NCBI GenBank assembly: GCA_015060485.1
Contig: SUYI01000009.1
Coordinates: forward strand, 1-64,000
Direction of reading: 5' to 3'
DNA length: 64,000 nucleotides
From: Prevotella sp.
GTDB lineage: Bacteria > Bacteroidota > Bacteroidia > Bacteroidales > Bacteroidaceae
Under the pieces are notes generated by a model that was not told the origin of the DNA, searched no databases, and worked only from the letters and a program-made list of their open reading frames with translations. A program made the translations under genes and the position numbers. Positions 17,665 to 26,326 of this stretch are shown in pieces (the first letter of the stretch is position 1; every line of letters begins with the position of its first letter).

Positions 17665-19422
17665 ATGATTATGAAGAAATATATAGGATTATCGATTCTC
17701 GCCTTGGCCTTGGGCCTGACCTCCTGCTCTGACAGCTTTCTGGACAAGACTCCCGACGAGCGTGTGGAGCTGACCAGCGTCAGTGACGTGGTTAAGTTGT
17801 TGGGTACTGCCTACTCTACAGCCAACTACGGATGGATTTGCGAGATTTCGAGCGACAACATCATTGATATCAACGCCCCCTACATGGCCACTCAGTCGAA
17901 TGGCGATGAGTTGGAGGTCCGTTTCAACCTGACGTCTTACAACCGTATGGACGACGAGGCCTATTGCTTCGAGCCCGTGCGTTCGTCAACCAGCAGCGAC
18001 TCTCCTGCCGAGGTGTGGGAGAATACCTATCAGGCCATTGCCGTTGCCAACCATGCCTTGGTGAAGCTGGACGAGTTGCGCGGAAATGTCTCTTTGGACG
18101 ACCCCAGCACCTCCAACGCCATGCGCAGTGCCTATGCCGAGGCTTATCTGACCCGTGCCTACAACCACTTCGTGCTGGTCAACGTCTTCTCGCAGGCCTA
18201 CCGCGACGCAGAGCTGAGCAAGCAGGACGTCGGTGTGCCTTACATCACTACTCCTGAGGACAAGGTGCTCGTCGACTATGAGCGAGGCAGTGTGACGGAG
18301 ACCTATCAGAAGATTGAGAACGACCTGATGCTGGGTCTGAAATACCTTTCCGACGCCAACATCGAGAAACCCAAGTGGCACTTCAACCTGAAGGCCGCCC
18401 ATGCCTTTGCCGCCCGCTTCTACCTCTACAAGCGCGAGTATGCCAAGGTCATCGAGCATGCCAACTACGTGCTGGGCGAAAACACGGCGAGCGGACGTGC
18501 CGGACTGCCTGCCCTGCTCTACCAGCTGGCAGGTTTCGACAATGCCACCAACTCCGTCGACTGTGCCGAGTTATGGCAAGGTCCCGACCAGGCCAACAAC
18601 CTGATGCTTGTGGCTACCCACTCCACGCAGTGGCGCCGCTCGGTGGGCTATCGCTATGCTACCGCTGGTAAGGCCCTGCGCGACATCTACTATCACCTCG
18701 GTCCCAACTGGAACTACTATTGCATGCGTATGGCAGCTGTGGCCGACAAGTTCTACTGGGACGGCAACTCCGATCACGGCTACATGAGCTCGCGTATTGC
18801 CGAGCGCTTCGAGTACTCCGACAAGGTGGCAGGCATCGGCTATGCCCACATCATCCGTCGCGAGTTCACCGCTTCCGAGCTGCTGCTGGAGCGTGCCGAG
18901 GCCGAGCTGTTGGGCAACAACGACATCGACGGCTGCGTCGAGGACCTCATTGCCTACGAGGAGAGTCGTCAGAACTTCTCCGAGACCACCAAGGCCAGCT
19001 ACATCAACGCCATGTACCCGCTGACCAAGGAGCGCATTGAGAAGTGGTACACCGCAGTTGACGCCGGCAACCACAGTAACACCTTTGCCGACTGGAACTT
19101 CACCCAGGAGGTGAGTCCCAAGTTCGTCATCAGCCCCGACGTACTCGTCTATATGAACTGTATCAACGACATGCGCCGCTACGAGACAGCGTGGACAGGC
19201 CTGCGCTTCTTCGACCTGAAGCGCTTCGGCATCCCCTACAGCCACGTCTATGGTCCCGAAGCCACGAAGTACGACTTGCGTGCCCATGACAGCCGTCTGG
19301 CCATCGAGCTTCCTCAGGAAGTGCTGCTGGCTGGTCTTGAGTCGTCGCGTCCTCTGGAAAGCGCCCAGGGCGGAACCAGCAACTCTACTGCTTCCGACGG
19401 TGCACAATATGTTAGCAAATAA
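17665..19422 (+). CDS. SusD-like surface lipoprotein
   Basis: Substrate-binding lid of the SusC transporter at the cell surface. Lipobox LGLTSC (Cys21), then SFLDKTPDE, the usual RagB/SusD start. Helical repeats follow with TYQAIAVANHAL and the C-terminal LRFFDLKRFGIP stretch of SusD proteins. An alternative start is the ATG at 17671. At 585 residues it is normal in size. It sits between susC (16-bp gap) and the metallohydrolase lipoprotein (21-bp gap). The ligand cannot be read from the sequence. Confidence 0.93.
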   Translation: MIMKKYIGLSILALALGLTSCSDSFLDKTPDERVELTSVSDVVKLLGTAYSTANYGWICEISSDNIIDINAPYMATQSNGDELEVRFNLTSYNRMDDEAYCFEPVRSSTSSDSPAEVWENTYQAIAVANHALVKLDELRGNVSLDDPSTSNAMRSAYAEAYLTRAYNHFVLVNVFSQAYRDAELSKQDVGVPYITTPEDKVLVDYERGSVTETYQKIENDLMLGLKYLSDANIEKPKWHFNLKAAHAFAARFYLYKREYAKVIEHANYVLGENTASGRAGLPALLYQLAGFDNATNSVDCAELWQGPDQANNLMLVATHSTQWRRSVGYRYATAGKALRDIYYHLGPNWNYYCMRMAAVADKFYWDGNSDHGYMSSRIAERFEYSDKVAGIGYAHIIRREFTASELLLERAEAELLGNNDIDGCVEDLIAYEESRQNFSETTKASYINAMYPLTKERIEKWYTAVDAGNHSNTFADWNFTQEVSPKFVISPDVLVYMNCINDMRRYETAWTGLRFFDLKRFGIPYSHVYGPEATKYDLRAHDSRLAIELPQEVLLAGLESSRPLESAQGGTSNSTASDGAQYVSK

Positions 19423-19443
19423 TCAAGAAGGAGGTATAAAGAT

Positions 19444-20697
19444 ATGAAGAAACTGAATATCATTCTGTTGGCCCTTGTGGCTTTGACTACGCTGAACCTG
19501 TCGTCGTGTAAGGACGACGACCTGGGACCGTCCATCTTCGATACGAAGGAATATCCCCTCGACCGTAGTATCTACACCTTCCCGCTCGATACCTTTGTGA
19601 AGGTCAACTTCCTCGAGCCCTACAACATGCGTTATCTGTACAAGTTGCAGGATATCGGCTCCGACATGGACTACAACCTGACGCCCTGCTCCTACGACCA
19701 GTGTGTCAATCTGGCCGTGCTGAACAAGTATTTGTGGTACGATGTCTATCGCGACATTGTGGGCGACGAGTTCCTCAAGACCTACAGCCCCCGTGTGATG
19801 CACATCATCGGTTCGCCGGCCTACAACCCCACCAGCGGAACCATCAGACTGGGTACTGCCGAGGGCGGTCTGAAGATTACCCTTTACAATGCCGAGAGTC
19901 TTCGTCCCGACGACCTCGACAATCTCAACGAGTACTTCTTCAAGACCATGCACCACGAGTTCTCGCACATCCTGCACCAGACCATCAACTATCCCACCGA
20001 CTTCAACCTTATCTCCACCCAGTTCTACAATACCGCTGGCTGGCAGGATACCCCCGACTCGGTGGCACTCGGACAGGGCTTTGTGTCGAACTACGCCTCG
20101 TCGCAGGCTCGTGAGGACTGGGTCGAGACCATTGCCAACTACATTGTCAAGGACTCCATCACCTGGGCCAACATGCTCGATGGCGCTACCCGCAGTTGGG
20201 AGCTCGCTACCGACGTCGACTACGACCACTGGCAGCGCATCAACGCCAAGTGTCTGCAGGGCAAGGCCCACCGCGACTCTGTGGGCTACTACTATAAGGA
20301 CGGTACCACCAGCGGTGGTAAGGTTGTTACCTGTCAGGTGGTGCGTAAGTACATCCAGCGCAACGCCGACGGTTATGCCGTTCCCGATGCCAACGGAAAC
20401 ATCGTCTACCTGAGCATTGTCGACAAGAACAATGTCGAGACAGGCCGCGAAATCATCCTGAAGAAGCTCGAGATGTGCCGCGAGTGGCTCAAGACCAATT
20501 TCAACTACGACATCGACGCCGTGCGTTACGCCGTACAGCACAAGCAGTACATCTACGACGCCAACGACCACCTCGTGCTCGACGCCAAGGGCCGTCCCGT
20601 CAATGCGCTGACCTACGTCCGTCCCGACGGCACCACGCTCATGGATGAGCTGCGCCAGATGGTCGACCGCTACAAGTCACTCATGACCACCAAATAA
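19444..20697 (+). CDS. SusCD-associated zinc metallohydrolase lipoprotein
   Basis: Lipoprotein with Cys22 followed by KDDD, an acidic run like the export signal that sends lipoproteins to the cell surface. HEFSHILHQ (His171-Glu172-His175) is a gluzincin-type zinc site; Glu residues in REDWVETIANYI are a likely further ligand region. Length and context fit the substrate-import-associated metallohydrolase lipoproteins (putative Mx1-type peptidases) encoded beside SusC/SusD pairs. It may process a protein or peptide ligand before import. The substrate is unknown. DUF4302 follows 45 bp later. Confidence 0.82.
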   Translation: MKKLNIILLALVALTTLNLSSCKDDDLGPSIFDTKEYPLDRSIYTFPLDTFVKVNFLEPYNMRYLYKLQDIGSDMDYNLTPCSYDQCVNLAVLNKYLWYDVYRDIVGDEFLKTYSPRVMHIIGSPAYNPTSGTIRLGTAEGGLKITLYNAESLRPDDLDNLNEYFFKTMHHEFSHILHQTINYPTDFNLISTQFYNTAGWQDTPDSVALGQGFVSNYASSQAREDWVETIANYIVKDSITWANMLDGATRSWELATDVDYDHWQRINAKCLQGKAHRDSVGYYYKDGTTSGGKVVTCQVVRKYIQRNADGYAVPDANGNIVYLSIVDKNNVETGREIILKKLEMCREWLKTNFNYDIDAVRYAVQHKQYIYDANDHLVLDAKGRPVNALTYVRPDGTTLMDELRQMVDRYKSLMTTK

Positions 20698-20742
20698 GCG
20701 TGTAGTAAGCAAGTAAAAACAGAAAAAGACTATCAGAACAAT

Positions 20743-22086
20743 ATGAAGAAAATATTTTCACTATCCCTGCTCTTCTCTGTGACCGCCATGCTGTTCACAG
20801 GCTGTGTGTCGGAAGAGGACGATCTGTTCAGCACTTCTGCCGCTGAGCGACTCATGCAGTCGAAGAAGGTGTATACCGAACGTCTGGGCGGCACCACGTG
20901 GCTCATGGAGTTCTATCCCGTGAACACCGACGAGGCCCCCAAGGGTAACGGCTACCTCATCCTGAACCAGTTCAAGAAGGACGGTTCCGTCGTCCAGGCC
21001 ATGCAGAACGACCTGAGCGACGGTAAGTATCTCACCGATACATCCCTCTGGGAGGTCATCTCCGACCAGGGCACCGTGCTCTCCTTCAACTCCTACAACA
21101 AGTGTATCCACACCTTCTCCGACCCCGGACTCTATCAGACCGGTCAGGGCTACGAGGGCGACTACGAGTTCGTCATCCTCAGCCTCGAGGAAGGCGCCAA
21201 ATACGGCATGCTCAAGGGTAAGAAGCGCAGCACCTACAACCGTCTGACCCGTCTGCCCGACGATACCGACTTCAAGGCCTACCTGCAGGATGTCAACGAC
21301 TTCACGTCTACGATGTTCTCTCAGGACGCCCCCAACGAGCCGCTCATCAGCTTCGGAGGCCAGCGTTATGTGATTACCGGTAGCGAGTCGTGCATCATGG
21401 ATTTCTATCCCGAGGGTGGCGACGAGATTTCACAGACCGAGTCGCACGCTTTCCTCGTTTCCCAGCACGACGGCAATTATTATCTGCGTTTCCGCGAGCT
21501 CATCAAGCCCGACAGCGTCAGCGAGGATAATGCCATTCAGGAACTGGTCTACGACCCCGTCACCGACCGCTTCATCGACGAGACCAACCCCGACAACTGG
21601 GTGGCCAGCCGTTATACCGTCACCGAGTTCTTGAAACAGCAGCTCGAAGGCAACCACATCTATCGCGTCAATAGGAATGCCCCTGCCGGCGAACTCTCCG
21701 AAAAGATGCAGCAGGCGCTGAACGCCGCTCACGAGGGCATCCGCGCCGTCAACAAGAACTATGGCATCAACCAGATTTCGCTGCGCTACGATGCCGAGAA
21801 TGGCTTCTGCTGGTTCTTTAAGTATCAGACTGGTAATGCTGCCAAGAACATCGAGTTCCTGTATTCCGGAGCCATCGAGGGCGACAAAGCCAGCTTCACT
21901 TACCTGAAGCCTGCCACATCCAATGCCGAGGCCATCATCAACCGTGTCGACGGCATCCGTTCGCTCCTGCAGCAGACACTCTCTCAGCAGTTCGTCGTGA
22001 CACCTAACGTGACATCTTTCAACTATAACAAGGTGAAGTTCACTTCCGTGTCCGATCCCGACCTGTGGTTCATCGTGAATTATTAA
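20743..22086 (+). CDS. DUF4302-type lipoprotein
   Basis: Lipobox LFTGC (Cys21) followed by VSEEDD, again an acidic surface-export signal. The body starts with the typical DUF4302 stretch (AAERLMQSKKVYTERL, GTTWLMEFYP, GYLILNQFKKDGSV). No enzyme motifs are seen. Proteins of this family are repeatedly found after SusC, SusD and the HExxH lipoprotein, so it is probably a surface accessory binding protein of the same importer. Function unproven. Confidence 0.8.
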   Translation: MKKIFSLSLLFSVTAMLFTGCVSEEDDLFSTSAAERLMQSKKVYTERLGGTTWLMEFYPVNTDEAPKGNGYLILNQFKKDGSVVQAMQNDLSDGKYLTDTSLWEVISDQGTVLSFNSYNKCIHTFSDPGLYQTGQGYEGDYEFVILSLEEGAKYGMLKGKKRSTYNRLTRLPDDTDFKAYLQDVNDFTSTMFSQDAPNEPLISFGGQRYVITGSESCIMDFYPEGGDEISQTESHAFLVSQHDGNYYLRFRELIKPDSVSEDNAIQELVYDPVTDRFIDETNPDNWVASRYTVTEFLKQQLEGNHIYRVNRNAPAGELSEKMQQALNAAHEGIRAVNKNYGINQISLRYDAENGFCWFFKYQTGNAAKNIEFLYSGAIEGDKASFTYLKPATSNAEAIINRVDGIRSLLQQTLSQQFVVTPNVTSFNYNKVKFTSVSDPDLWFIVNY

Positions 22087-22119
22087 CTCATTCTAATTAT
22101 AAACTAATGATTTAAGAGT

Positions 22120-23853
22120 ATGAAAAAAGTTTTACTAACACTCGTTGCATTCGTTGCAACAACCGCAGGCTTTGCCCAAAGCGAGGTTGCTGTGGTGAAG
22201 AATGTGAGCAATCGTGTGGCTGATCATCAGCAGGTTGCTGCTCCCGTAGTTCGTCAGGCAAGCCTCGATGGCGAGCAGGCTGTGGCTAAGCGCCGTTCTG
22301 CTATCGACAGCATTTACTATGCTCGTCCTGCTGGAACCTATTGGGTTTCGGGTACTACCTCTTCTGACGAAACTTACGAGTACCTCGTCGTTCCTCCCTT
22401 CACCGACCTGAAGTTCATCAATGTCAGCAACGACCTGACAGGTAAGTGGACCATCGGCAGCAAGGATACTGCGCTCGATGAGTATGTGGATGAAGACCAT
22501 AACTTGGTTTTCGATTTCGACAAGGTCACCCCGGGTTACGTGTCTTATTGCCCCAAGTACACCGCTGGCGAAATCACTTATCAGGTGGCTGACTATGTCC
22601 TGACGATGGACTCTGCAGTTCAGACACTGCATCCCTTCGACTATGTGAAGACCAAGAGATATTATGGTTTTTCCAGTGGTGAGTCTGCCTTCCAGTCTGG
22701 TCCAGATTCTTTCGATTTCGATGGCGACGGCACAGCCGAGACCTTCTATCCCCAGTTCCGTCAGTACTTCGAGAAGCCCGCTTCTCCCCTGTATCTGCAC
22801 GAGGTCAAGCTTTGGGCACATTCTAACAGCCCCGCTTTCACTGGCGATTACCTGAAGCTGGTGTTCAACAAGGTCGAGCGTGTGCAGGTTGGTGAAAGAA
22901 CCTATCGCTACATTGGCGAGAAGATTGGTGAGATGAAGTGCGTGCAGGCTAACATGTCTACCGAGCAGATTGGTACCACTGGCCGCTATCCTGGTGACCT
23001 GATCTTCGCCAACACCGTTATCGACGAGTTCGGTACCGAGGAAGTGCTGCCGCTGCTGCTCGACGAGGCTTTCGCCATCACCATCGAGGGGACCGAGAAT
23101 CCCTCACTGGCTATGGACGTTCGCTTCTATTTCGGCGACCAGGGCGAGCACGAGGAAGAGTGGAACACCCGTGCTACTCCTACCTACATCGTACCGTTCG
23201 ACGCTCAGGGCAAGCCCATCGAGAATCCCAATGGCAACCCCAACGGCCTGTCTTACTTCAATATCACCAAGGATGGTCAGAAGTACTGCTACAACATCGT
23301 ATTCTACCTCTATGGCGAGATGGATGCCATCAAGGTTGAGACCGACGATGCTCTGAACGTGCAGATTGCTCCTGTTGCCGGTGGCGACACCGCTTCTCAG
23401 CCCACCGATGGTGGCGAGGGCGCTCCTGCCTATGTATGGACCAACTATCCCTTCTTCATTCAGGAAGGCGACAACTACGAGGATTCAGGCATCTACGAGT
23501 TCGAGGGCATCCCCGAGTGGGCTCAGGTCAAGATCGATCCTACCTATTACGAGTATGCTACCGACGAGGGCAGCGTTCGCGGCTTGCATATGGTTTGGTT
23601 CACTGTCGAGGCTCTGCCCGATGGCGTTACCGGACGTTCTGCCGAGATAAACCTCAAGAGCGCTCTGGGTGCTAAGAATCAGGCTCCTATCTACATCGTT
23701 CAGGGCGACGCCACCATCACTGGTGTAAACGCCATGAAGTTCGATGCCAACGGCAAGTTTGTAGGTTCTACCTTCAACCTCGCCGGCCAGCGCGTCAACG
23801 ACAACTTCAAGGGCCTCGTCATCAAGAACGGCCGTAAGTTCATGAACAAGTAA
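22120..23853 (+). CDS. Exported protein with C-terminal NLAGQRV motif
   Basis: Signal peptide to about residue 19 (TTAGFAQ), then 577 residues without a family I recognise. A DFDGDGTAETF stretch looks like a calcium loop. Two repeated-looking beta-rich halves are separated by a low-complexity linker (GGDTASQPTDGGEGAPA). The last 26 residues (NLAGQRVNDNFKGLVIKNG...) match a tail also found on the M6 proteases and the 58136 protein, probably a sorting or anchoring tag. It is last in the SusC/SusD run (33 bp after the DUF4302 gene) and is followed by a terminator, so it is likely co-expressed with the importer. Confidence 0.75.
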   Translation: MKKVLLTLVAFVATTAGFAQSEVAVVKNVSNRVADHQQVAAPVVRQASLDGEQAVAKRRSAIDSIYYARPAGTYWVSGTTSSDETYEYLVVPPFTDLKFINVSNDLTGKWTIGSKDTALDEYVDEDHNLVFDFDKVTPGYVSYCPKYTAGEITYQVADYVLTMDSAVQTLHPFDYVKTKRYYGFSSGESAFQSGPDSFDFDGDGTAETFYPQFRQYFEKPASPLYLHEVKLWAHSNSPAFTGDYLKLVFNKVERVQVGERTYRYIGEKIGEMKCVQANMSTEQIGTTGRYPGDLIFANTVIDEFGTEEVLPLLLDEAFAITIEGTENPSLAMDVRFYFGDQGEHEEEWNTRATPTYIVPFDAQGKPIENPNGNPNGLSYFNITKDGQKYCYNIVFYLYGEMDAIKVETDDALNVQIAPVAGGDTASQPTDGGEGAPAYVWTNYPFFIQEGDNYEDSGIYEFEGIPEWAQVKIDPTYYEYATDEGSVRGLHMVWFTVEALPDGVTGRSAEINLKSALGAKNQAPIYIVQGDATITGVNAMKFDANGKFVGSTFNLAGQRVNDNFKGLVIKNGRKFMNK

Positions 23854-23904
23854 TCAGGTTGTGGTTAAGTAATCCCCACATTACTGATACACCCTATTAA
23901 CACA

Positions 23905-23940
23905 AAGAATCCGAGCAACTTCATCGTTGCCCGGATTCTT
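23905..23940. terminator. Terminator after the SusC/SusD locus
   Basis: AAGAATCCGAGCAAC and GTTGCCCGGATTCTT form a long stem around TTCATC with one mismatch. It ends the plus-strand operon and could also serve the minus-strand small gene. Confidence 0.8.
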
Positions 23941-23980
23941 TCATTTCTCACTTCTCATTTCTCATTCCTCATTTCCGTTC

Positions 23981-24088
23981 TTAGAACGGACCATAGCCCA
24001 TACAGCTCGTCGTTCCCAGTGCGGTCAGTGCCGCCGTCAGCGCCGCTATCGCTATGCGAATCACGACTTCCCAAAAATTCTTCTTCAT
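23981..24088 (-). CDS. Smalltalk-type 35-residue peptide
   Basis: Too short for the ORF track. The minus strand from ATG at 24088 reads MKKNFWEVVIRIAIAALTA then a hydrophobic helix, TTSCMGYGPF and TAA. This pattern (MKKxxW, one hydrophobic helix, TSC near the end) fits the Bacteroidales smalltalk protein family, usually found next to HU-HIG genes as here. Function unknown; it is probably membrane-associated. The TAA lies in the loop of a TCCGTTC/GAACGGA hairpin. It is 228 bp downstream of the HU-HIG gene on the same strand. Confidence 0.8.
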   Translation of the reverse strand: MKKNFWEVVIRIAIAALTAALTALGTTSCMGYGPF

Positions 24089-24100
24089 ACGCTTTAATAA

Positions 24101-24165
24101 TGTTGAATGTTGAGTGTTGAATGTTGAGTTTTAATGTTGAATGTTGAGTGTTGAATGTTGAATGA
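24101..24165. repeat. GTTGAATGTTGAGT simple-repeat array
   Basis: About eight GTTGAAT/GTTGAGT units upstream of the smalltalk gene. With the ATTTCTC array at about 24231-24281 it fills most of the gap to the HU-HIG gene. No gene is seen. Confidence 0.75.
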
Positions 24166-24282
24166 TTCTCGCTTCGCTGCGATGTTTGAATGAATAATTC
24201 TCAATTCTTAATCGCCGAAGGCGACCATTCCTTCATTTCTTCATTTACATTTCTCATTTCTTTCATTTCTCATTTCTCATTT

Positions 24283-24318
24283 AAAAAGGTTTGCGCCCTT
24301 TCAGGCGCTAACCTTTTT
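24283..24318 (-). terminator. Terminator of the HU-HIG gene
   Basis: AAAAAGGTTTGCGCC and GGCGCTAACCTTTTT form a long stem around CTTTCA. On the minus strand it begins at the HU-HIG stop codon and ends in a T-run. Confidence 0.85.
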
Positions 24319-25168
24319 AAGATCCCGTTTCGAAGCCGCCGCTGCCGCCGGTGCCCTTAGTGAACACCTTCGTAGTCACCTGGCTGCTCACACCGTCCTT
24401 GATGGCGATGGCCTTGATGGTCGTAGTCTCATCAATGGTGAAGGGCTGGGTGTACAGCGTGTCGTTGCTGTCGGGGTCGTCGCCGTTCTCAGAATAGTAG
24501 ATGGTAGCACCGTCAGGACCGCTGATGCTCACCTGGCTGGTCTCCTCGAACGGATTCACACCGCTAATCGTAGGAGCTGCTACGCTGTTCTGCTGGTTCT
24601 GCGAACCACTGTTGCCGGAGTTGCCGCTGTTCTGCGAACCAGAGTTACTGCCGCTCTGGCTCCCCTCGCCCGTTGGAGAGGGGGTGGGGGTGAGGCTTCC
24701 CTTGGCCTCGGCAATCATGGCCTGAGCCTGGTCCGTCCATGCCAGACGTCCGTCCTTGTTCAGCTCCTCGCGGGTGTAGTCGCCCGTGGCCTGAGCCAGC
24801 AGCTTCAGCGACTGCACGGCAGGACCGGTCTTGTCGGTCTTCTTCATCTCGCCGATGCTGGCCGTGATCACCTTGTCGTTGTCGGCGTCGTACAGCTTGA
24901 TGCTGCCGTTGCCGATGCAGCTCACCTTGAAGATGGCCAGGTTGTCCACCTTGACGGTGTTACCCATCAGAGTCTGCTCACGGGTACACTTCACGAAGTC
25001 GCGCAGGATACCCTCGATGGTACCTTCCGAGAACGGGGTGTTGTGCTCTGCCATGTGAACAGCCATGTCGTGGATGTTCATCGTCTGCTTGTAGCGAACT
25101 CGGGGATAGAACTTACCGAAGCTCGCACTCTTGTCGTTGTTGTTTTTTGTAATGTACAGTTCAATCAT
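24317..25168 (-). CDS. HU-HIG DNA-binding protein with C-terminal sandwich domain
   Basis: Residues 1-130 match the HU-related (HU-HIG) family: conserved YxPRV-like FYPRVRYKQT, a helix with MAVHMAEHN and SEGTIEGILRDFVKC, and NTVKVDNLAIFKVS. A Gly/Ser/Asn/Gln linker follows, holding the in-frame repeat LTPTPSPTGEG (about residues 158-168). Residues about 200-270 look like a chitobiase/Ig-like sandwich (ATIYYSENGDDP, TTTIKAIAIKDG). It binds DNA by homology; a secretory signal is absent. HU-HIG, DUF4248, VirE-type primase, M15/amidase and smalltalk genes often travel together in Bacteroidales, and all five types are in this window. Confidence 0.85.
   Translation of the reverse strand: MIELYITKNNNDKSASFGKFYPRVRYKQTMNIHDMAVHMAEHNTPFSEGTIEGILRDFVKCTREQTLMGNTVKVDNLAIFKVSCIGNGSIKLYDADNDKVITASIGEMKKTDKTGPAVQSLKLLAQATGDYTREELNKDGRLAWTDQAQAMIAEAKGSLTPTPSPTGEGSQSGSNSGSQNSGNSGNSGSQNQQNSVAAPTISGVNPFEETSQVSISGPDGATIYYSENGDDPDSNDTLYTQPFTIDETTTIKAIAIKDGVSSQVTTKVFTKGTGGSGGFETGS
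24661..24695. repeat. In-frame palindromic repeat, family A copy 2
   Basis: CCCCTC/GAGGGG hairpin element in the linker of the HU-HIG protein, read on the minus strand as LTPTPSPTGEGS. Confidence 0.8.
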
Positions 25169-25267
25169 AATTTGTAATGTTTTTTAAGTTTTTAAATAGT
25201 TTGTTTTGTTTCGTTTGTTCCTTCTCCTTTCCGGCCTGCGCACTGCCATTTATCTCCTTTGGTATTG

Positions 25268-25275
25268 CAAAGTTA
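25268..25275 (-). promoter_or_regulatory. -7 promoter box of the HU-HIG gene
   Basis: TAACTTTG on the minus strand, 99 nt before the ATG at 25168, divergent from the box at 25361. Confidence 0.6.
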
Positions 25276-25360
25276 CGAAAAAATATTTTGGCCTTGCAAC
25301 TTATTGCAAGTTTCTGCTAATTATTGCAACAAAATGTTTGGATATTTCAAAATTTTTTTA

Positions 25361-25368
25361 TACCTTTG
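25361..25368 (+). promoter_or_regulatory. -7 promoter box for leader RNA and DUF4248
   Basis: TACCTTTG followed by CA, with a TTTG about 20 bp upstream. The structured leader element starts directly after it. Confidence 0.65.
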
Positions 25369-25455
25369 CAGATGAAAATAAATATCATCTGCGAGGCTTG
25401 GCTGCACCTCGGCAAAAAGCGAGCTTTCTGCTCTCGGTTTGCACAAGCCTTGTAC
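25369..25455 (+). ncRNA. Structured leader RNA element, copy 1
   Basis: After the promoter come a GATGA/TCATC hairpin, a 7-bp closing stem (AGGCTTG at 25394, CAAGCCT at 25444) and an inner hairpin with loop CGAG (AAAG-CGAG-CTTT, then GCA/TGC). Copies 2 (26327) and 3 (about 36754) keep the CGAG loop while the stem bases differ in compensating ways. It lies 34 nt upstream of the DUF4248 start. Confidence 0.6.
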
Positions 25456-25488
25456 TCGTAATCCGAAATTAACTAAAAATACTATTAT

Positions 25489-25698
25489 ATGAACGAAAAA
25501 TCATCAAAACCGAAGACCTTCGGTCGCAGTGAACTCGCACTGCAGTACTTTCCTGAGCTTACGGCGATGTCCGCCTGGCGCAAGTTCAAGGAGTGGCTCG
25601 AATTCAATCCGCGCCTCCGTCCGCTGTCGTCGCTCTCGCGTCGCACATTCACCCCTGCCGAGGTAGACCTGATCTACGCAGAGCTTGGCGAGCCGTAG
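25489..25698 (+). CDS. DUF4248 family small protein
   Basis: 69 residues: FGRSELALQYFPELTAMSAWRKFKEWL matches the DUF4248 pattern (ELAxxYFPxxTxxSAxRxFxxWI), and the end FTPAEVDLIYAELGEP is the usual HTH-like C-terminus. Probably a small helix-turn-helix DNA-binding protein; its target is unknown. It starts 34 nt after the structured leader. In related cassettes it often sits directly before the VirE/DUF3987 primase; here 11 kb of defence and other genes intervene. Confidence 0.85.
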   Translation: MNEKSSKPKTFGRSELALQYFPELTAMSAWRKFKEWLEFNPRLRPLSSLSRRTFTPAEVDLIYAELGEP

Positions 25699-25789
25699 AA
25701 TTTTCAGCAGGAGCCTTCCGCTGTCTCGCCGGAGCCTTCAGCCATTGCGCTGGAGGCTATTATTTGTGACGCTATTATAATAGGTAGGA

Positions 25790-25893
25790 GTCATCGCAAC
25801 GCCACACTCAGACCTTCAGGTCAGAGAACTTTTTCAGGGGTAAAAGTCATCGCATCGCCACACTCAGACCTTTAGGTCAGAGAACGCTTTCAG
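25790..25893. repeat. Two direct 48-bp hairpin repeats after DUF4248
   Basis: Copies at 25790-25837 and 25846-25893 are identical at about 44 of 48 positions, and each holds the stem-loop CTCAGACCTTCAGGTCAGAG (or TTT loop variant). Upstream, GGAGCCTTC also repeats (25710 and 25731). Iteron-like or RNA-level role; no ORF. Confidence 0.75.
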
Positions 25894-25902
25894 TACACAC
25901 GA

Positions 25903-26141
25903 ACTTCGAAATATTCATTTATTCAAATATTCAATTATGACAGGAAGGTTTCTGCGTTTACCGAAGCAGAAACCATTATTATATTATATATTATATATAA
26001 TATATAATATAATAAAATATTACACAAATTATAATTCTTTCTATTCCATCCCTAACACACCCTCCCACGGAATTCAAATCACCGAATTTTGTAAAAACCT
26101 TCCTGTCATAATTGAATAAATGAATATTTGAATATTTCGAG
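25903..26141. repeat. Inverted arms around an AT palindrome
   Basis: AATTATGACAGGAAGGTTT with preceding ATTCAAATATTC-type sequence occurs forward at 25903-25957 and inverted at 26094-26141. Between them are a GGTTTCTGC/GCAGAAACC hairpin (about 25949-25976) and a perfect AT palindrome of about 40 bp (about 25975-26016). The 60-codon ORF across this area is probably not a gene. Confidence 0.75.
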
Positions 26142-26169
26142 TAAGCGAGAGCAGAGTGAAGTTCGTTTC

Positions 26170-26282
26170 GACTCTGCCAAGCGGGAGAAATATCGACGAA
26201 GTCAATAAATGAAGATAAAGCCATGCTCGCATGAGCTTTATTGAATGCAAAAAATATCGACAATGTCAATATTTGAATAAAT
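26170..26282. repeat. Left flank copy of a long repeat (inverted)
   Basis: On the minus strand this carries a GCTCATGC-AGCATGGC hairpin between ATTGAC-TTGTCGATATTT units. The same block occurs on the plus strand at 42381-42480, directly before the M15 gene, so the inverted pair flanks the cargo region. Confidence 0.7.
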
Positions 26283-26318
26283 CCCCCAATTTTCTTTGGT
26301 ACTTTAGAAATATTTTAC

Positions 26319-26326
26319 TATCTTTG
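26319..26326 (+). promoter_or_regulatory. -7 promoter box of orphan leader RNA
   Basis: TATCTTTG followed by CA, directly before copy 2 of the structured leader element. Confidence 0.6.

Noticed and set aside
25937-26119. 60-codon ORF beginning MTGRF
   Set aside because: It spans an inverted repeat and an AT palindrome; its two ends are complementary repeat sequence, so it is not credible as a gene.
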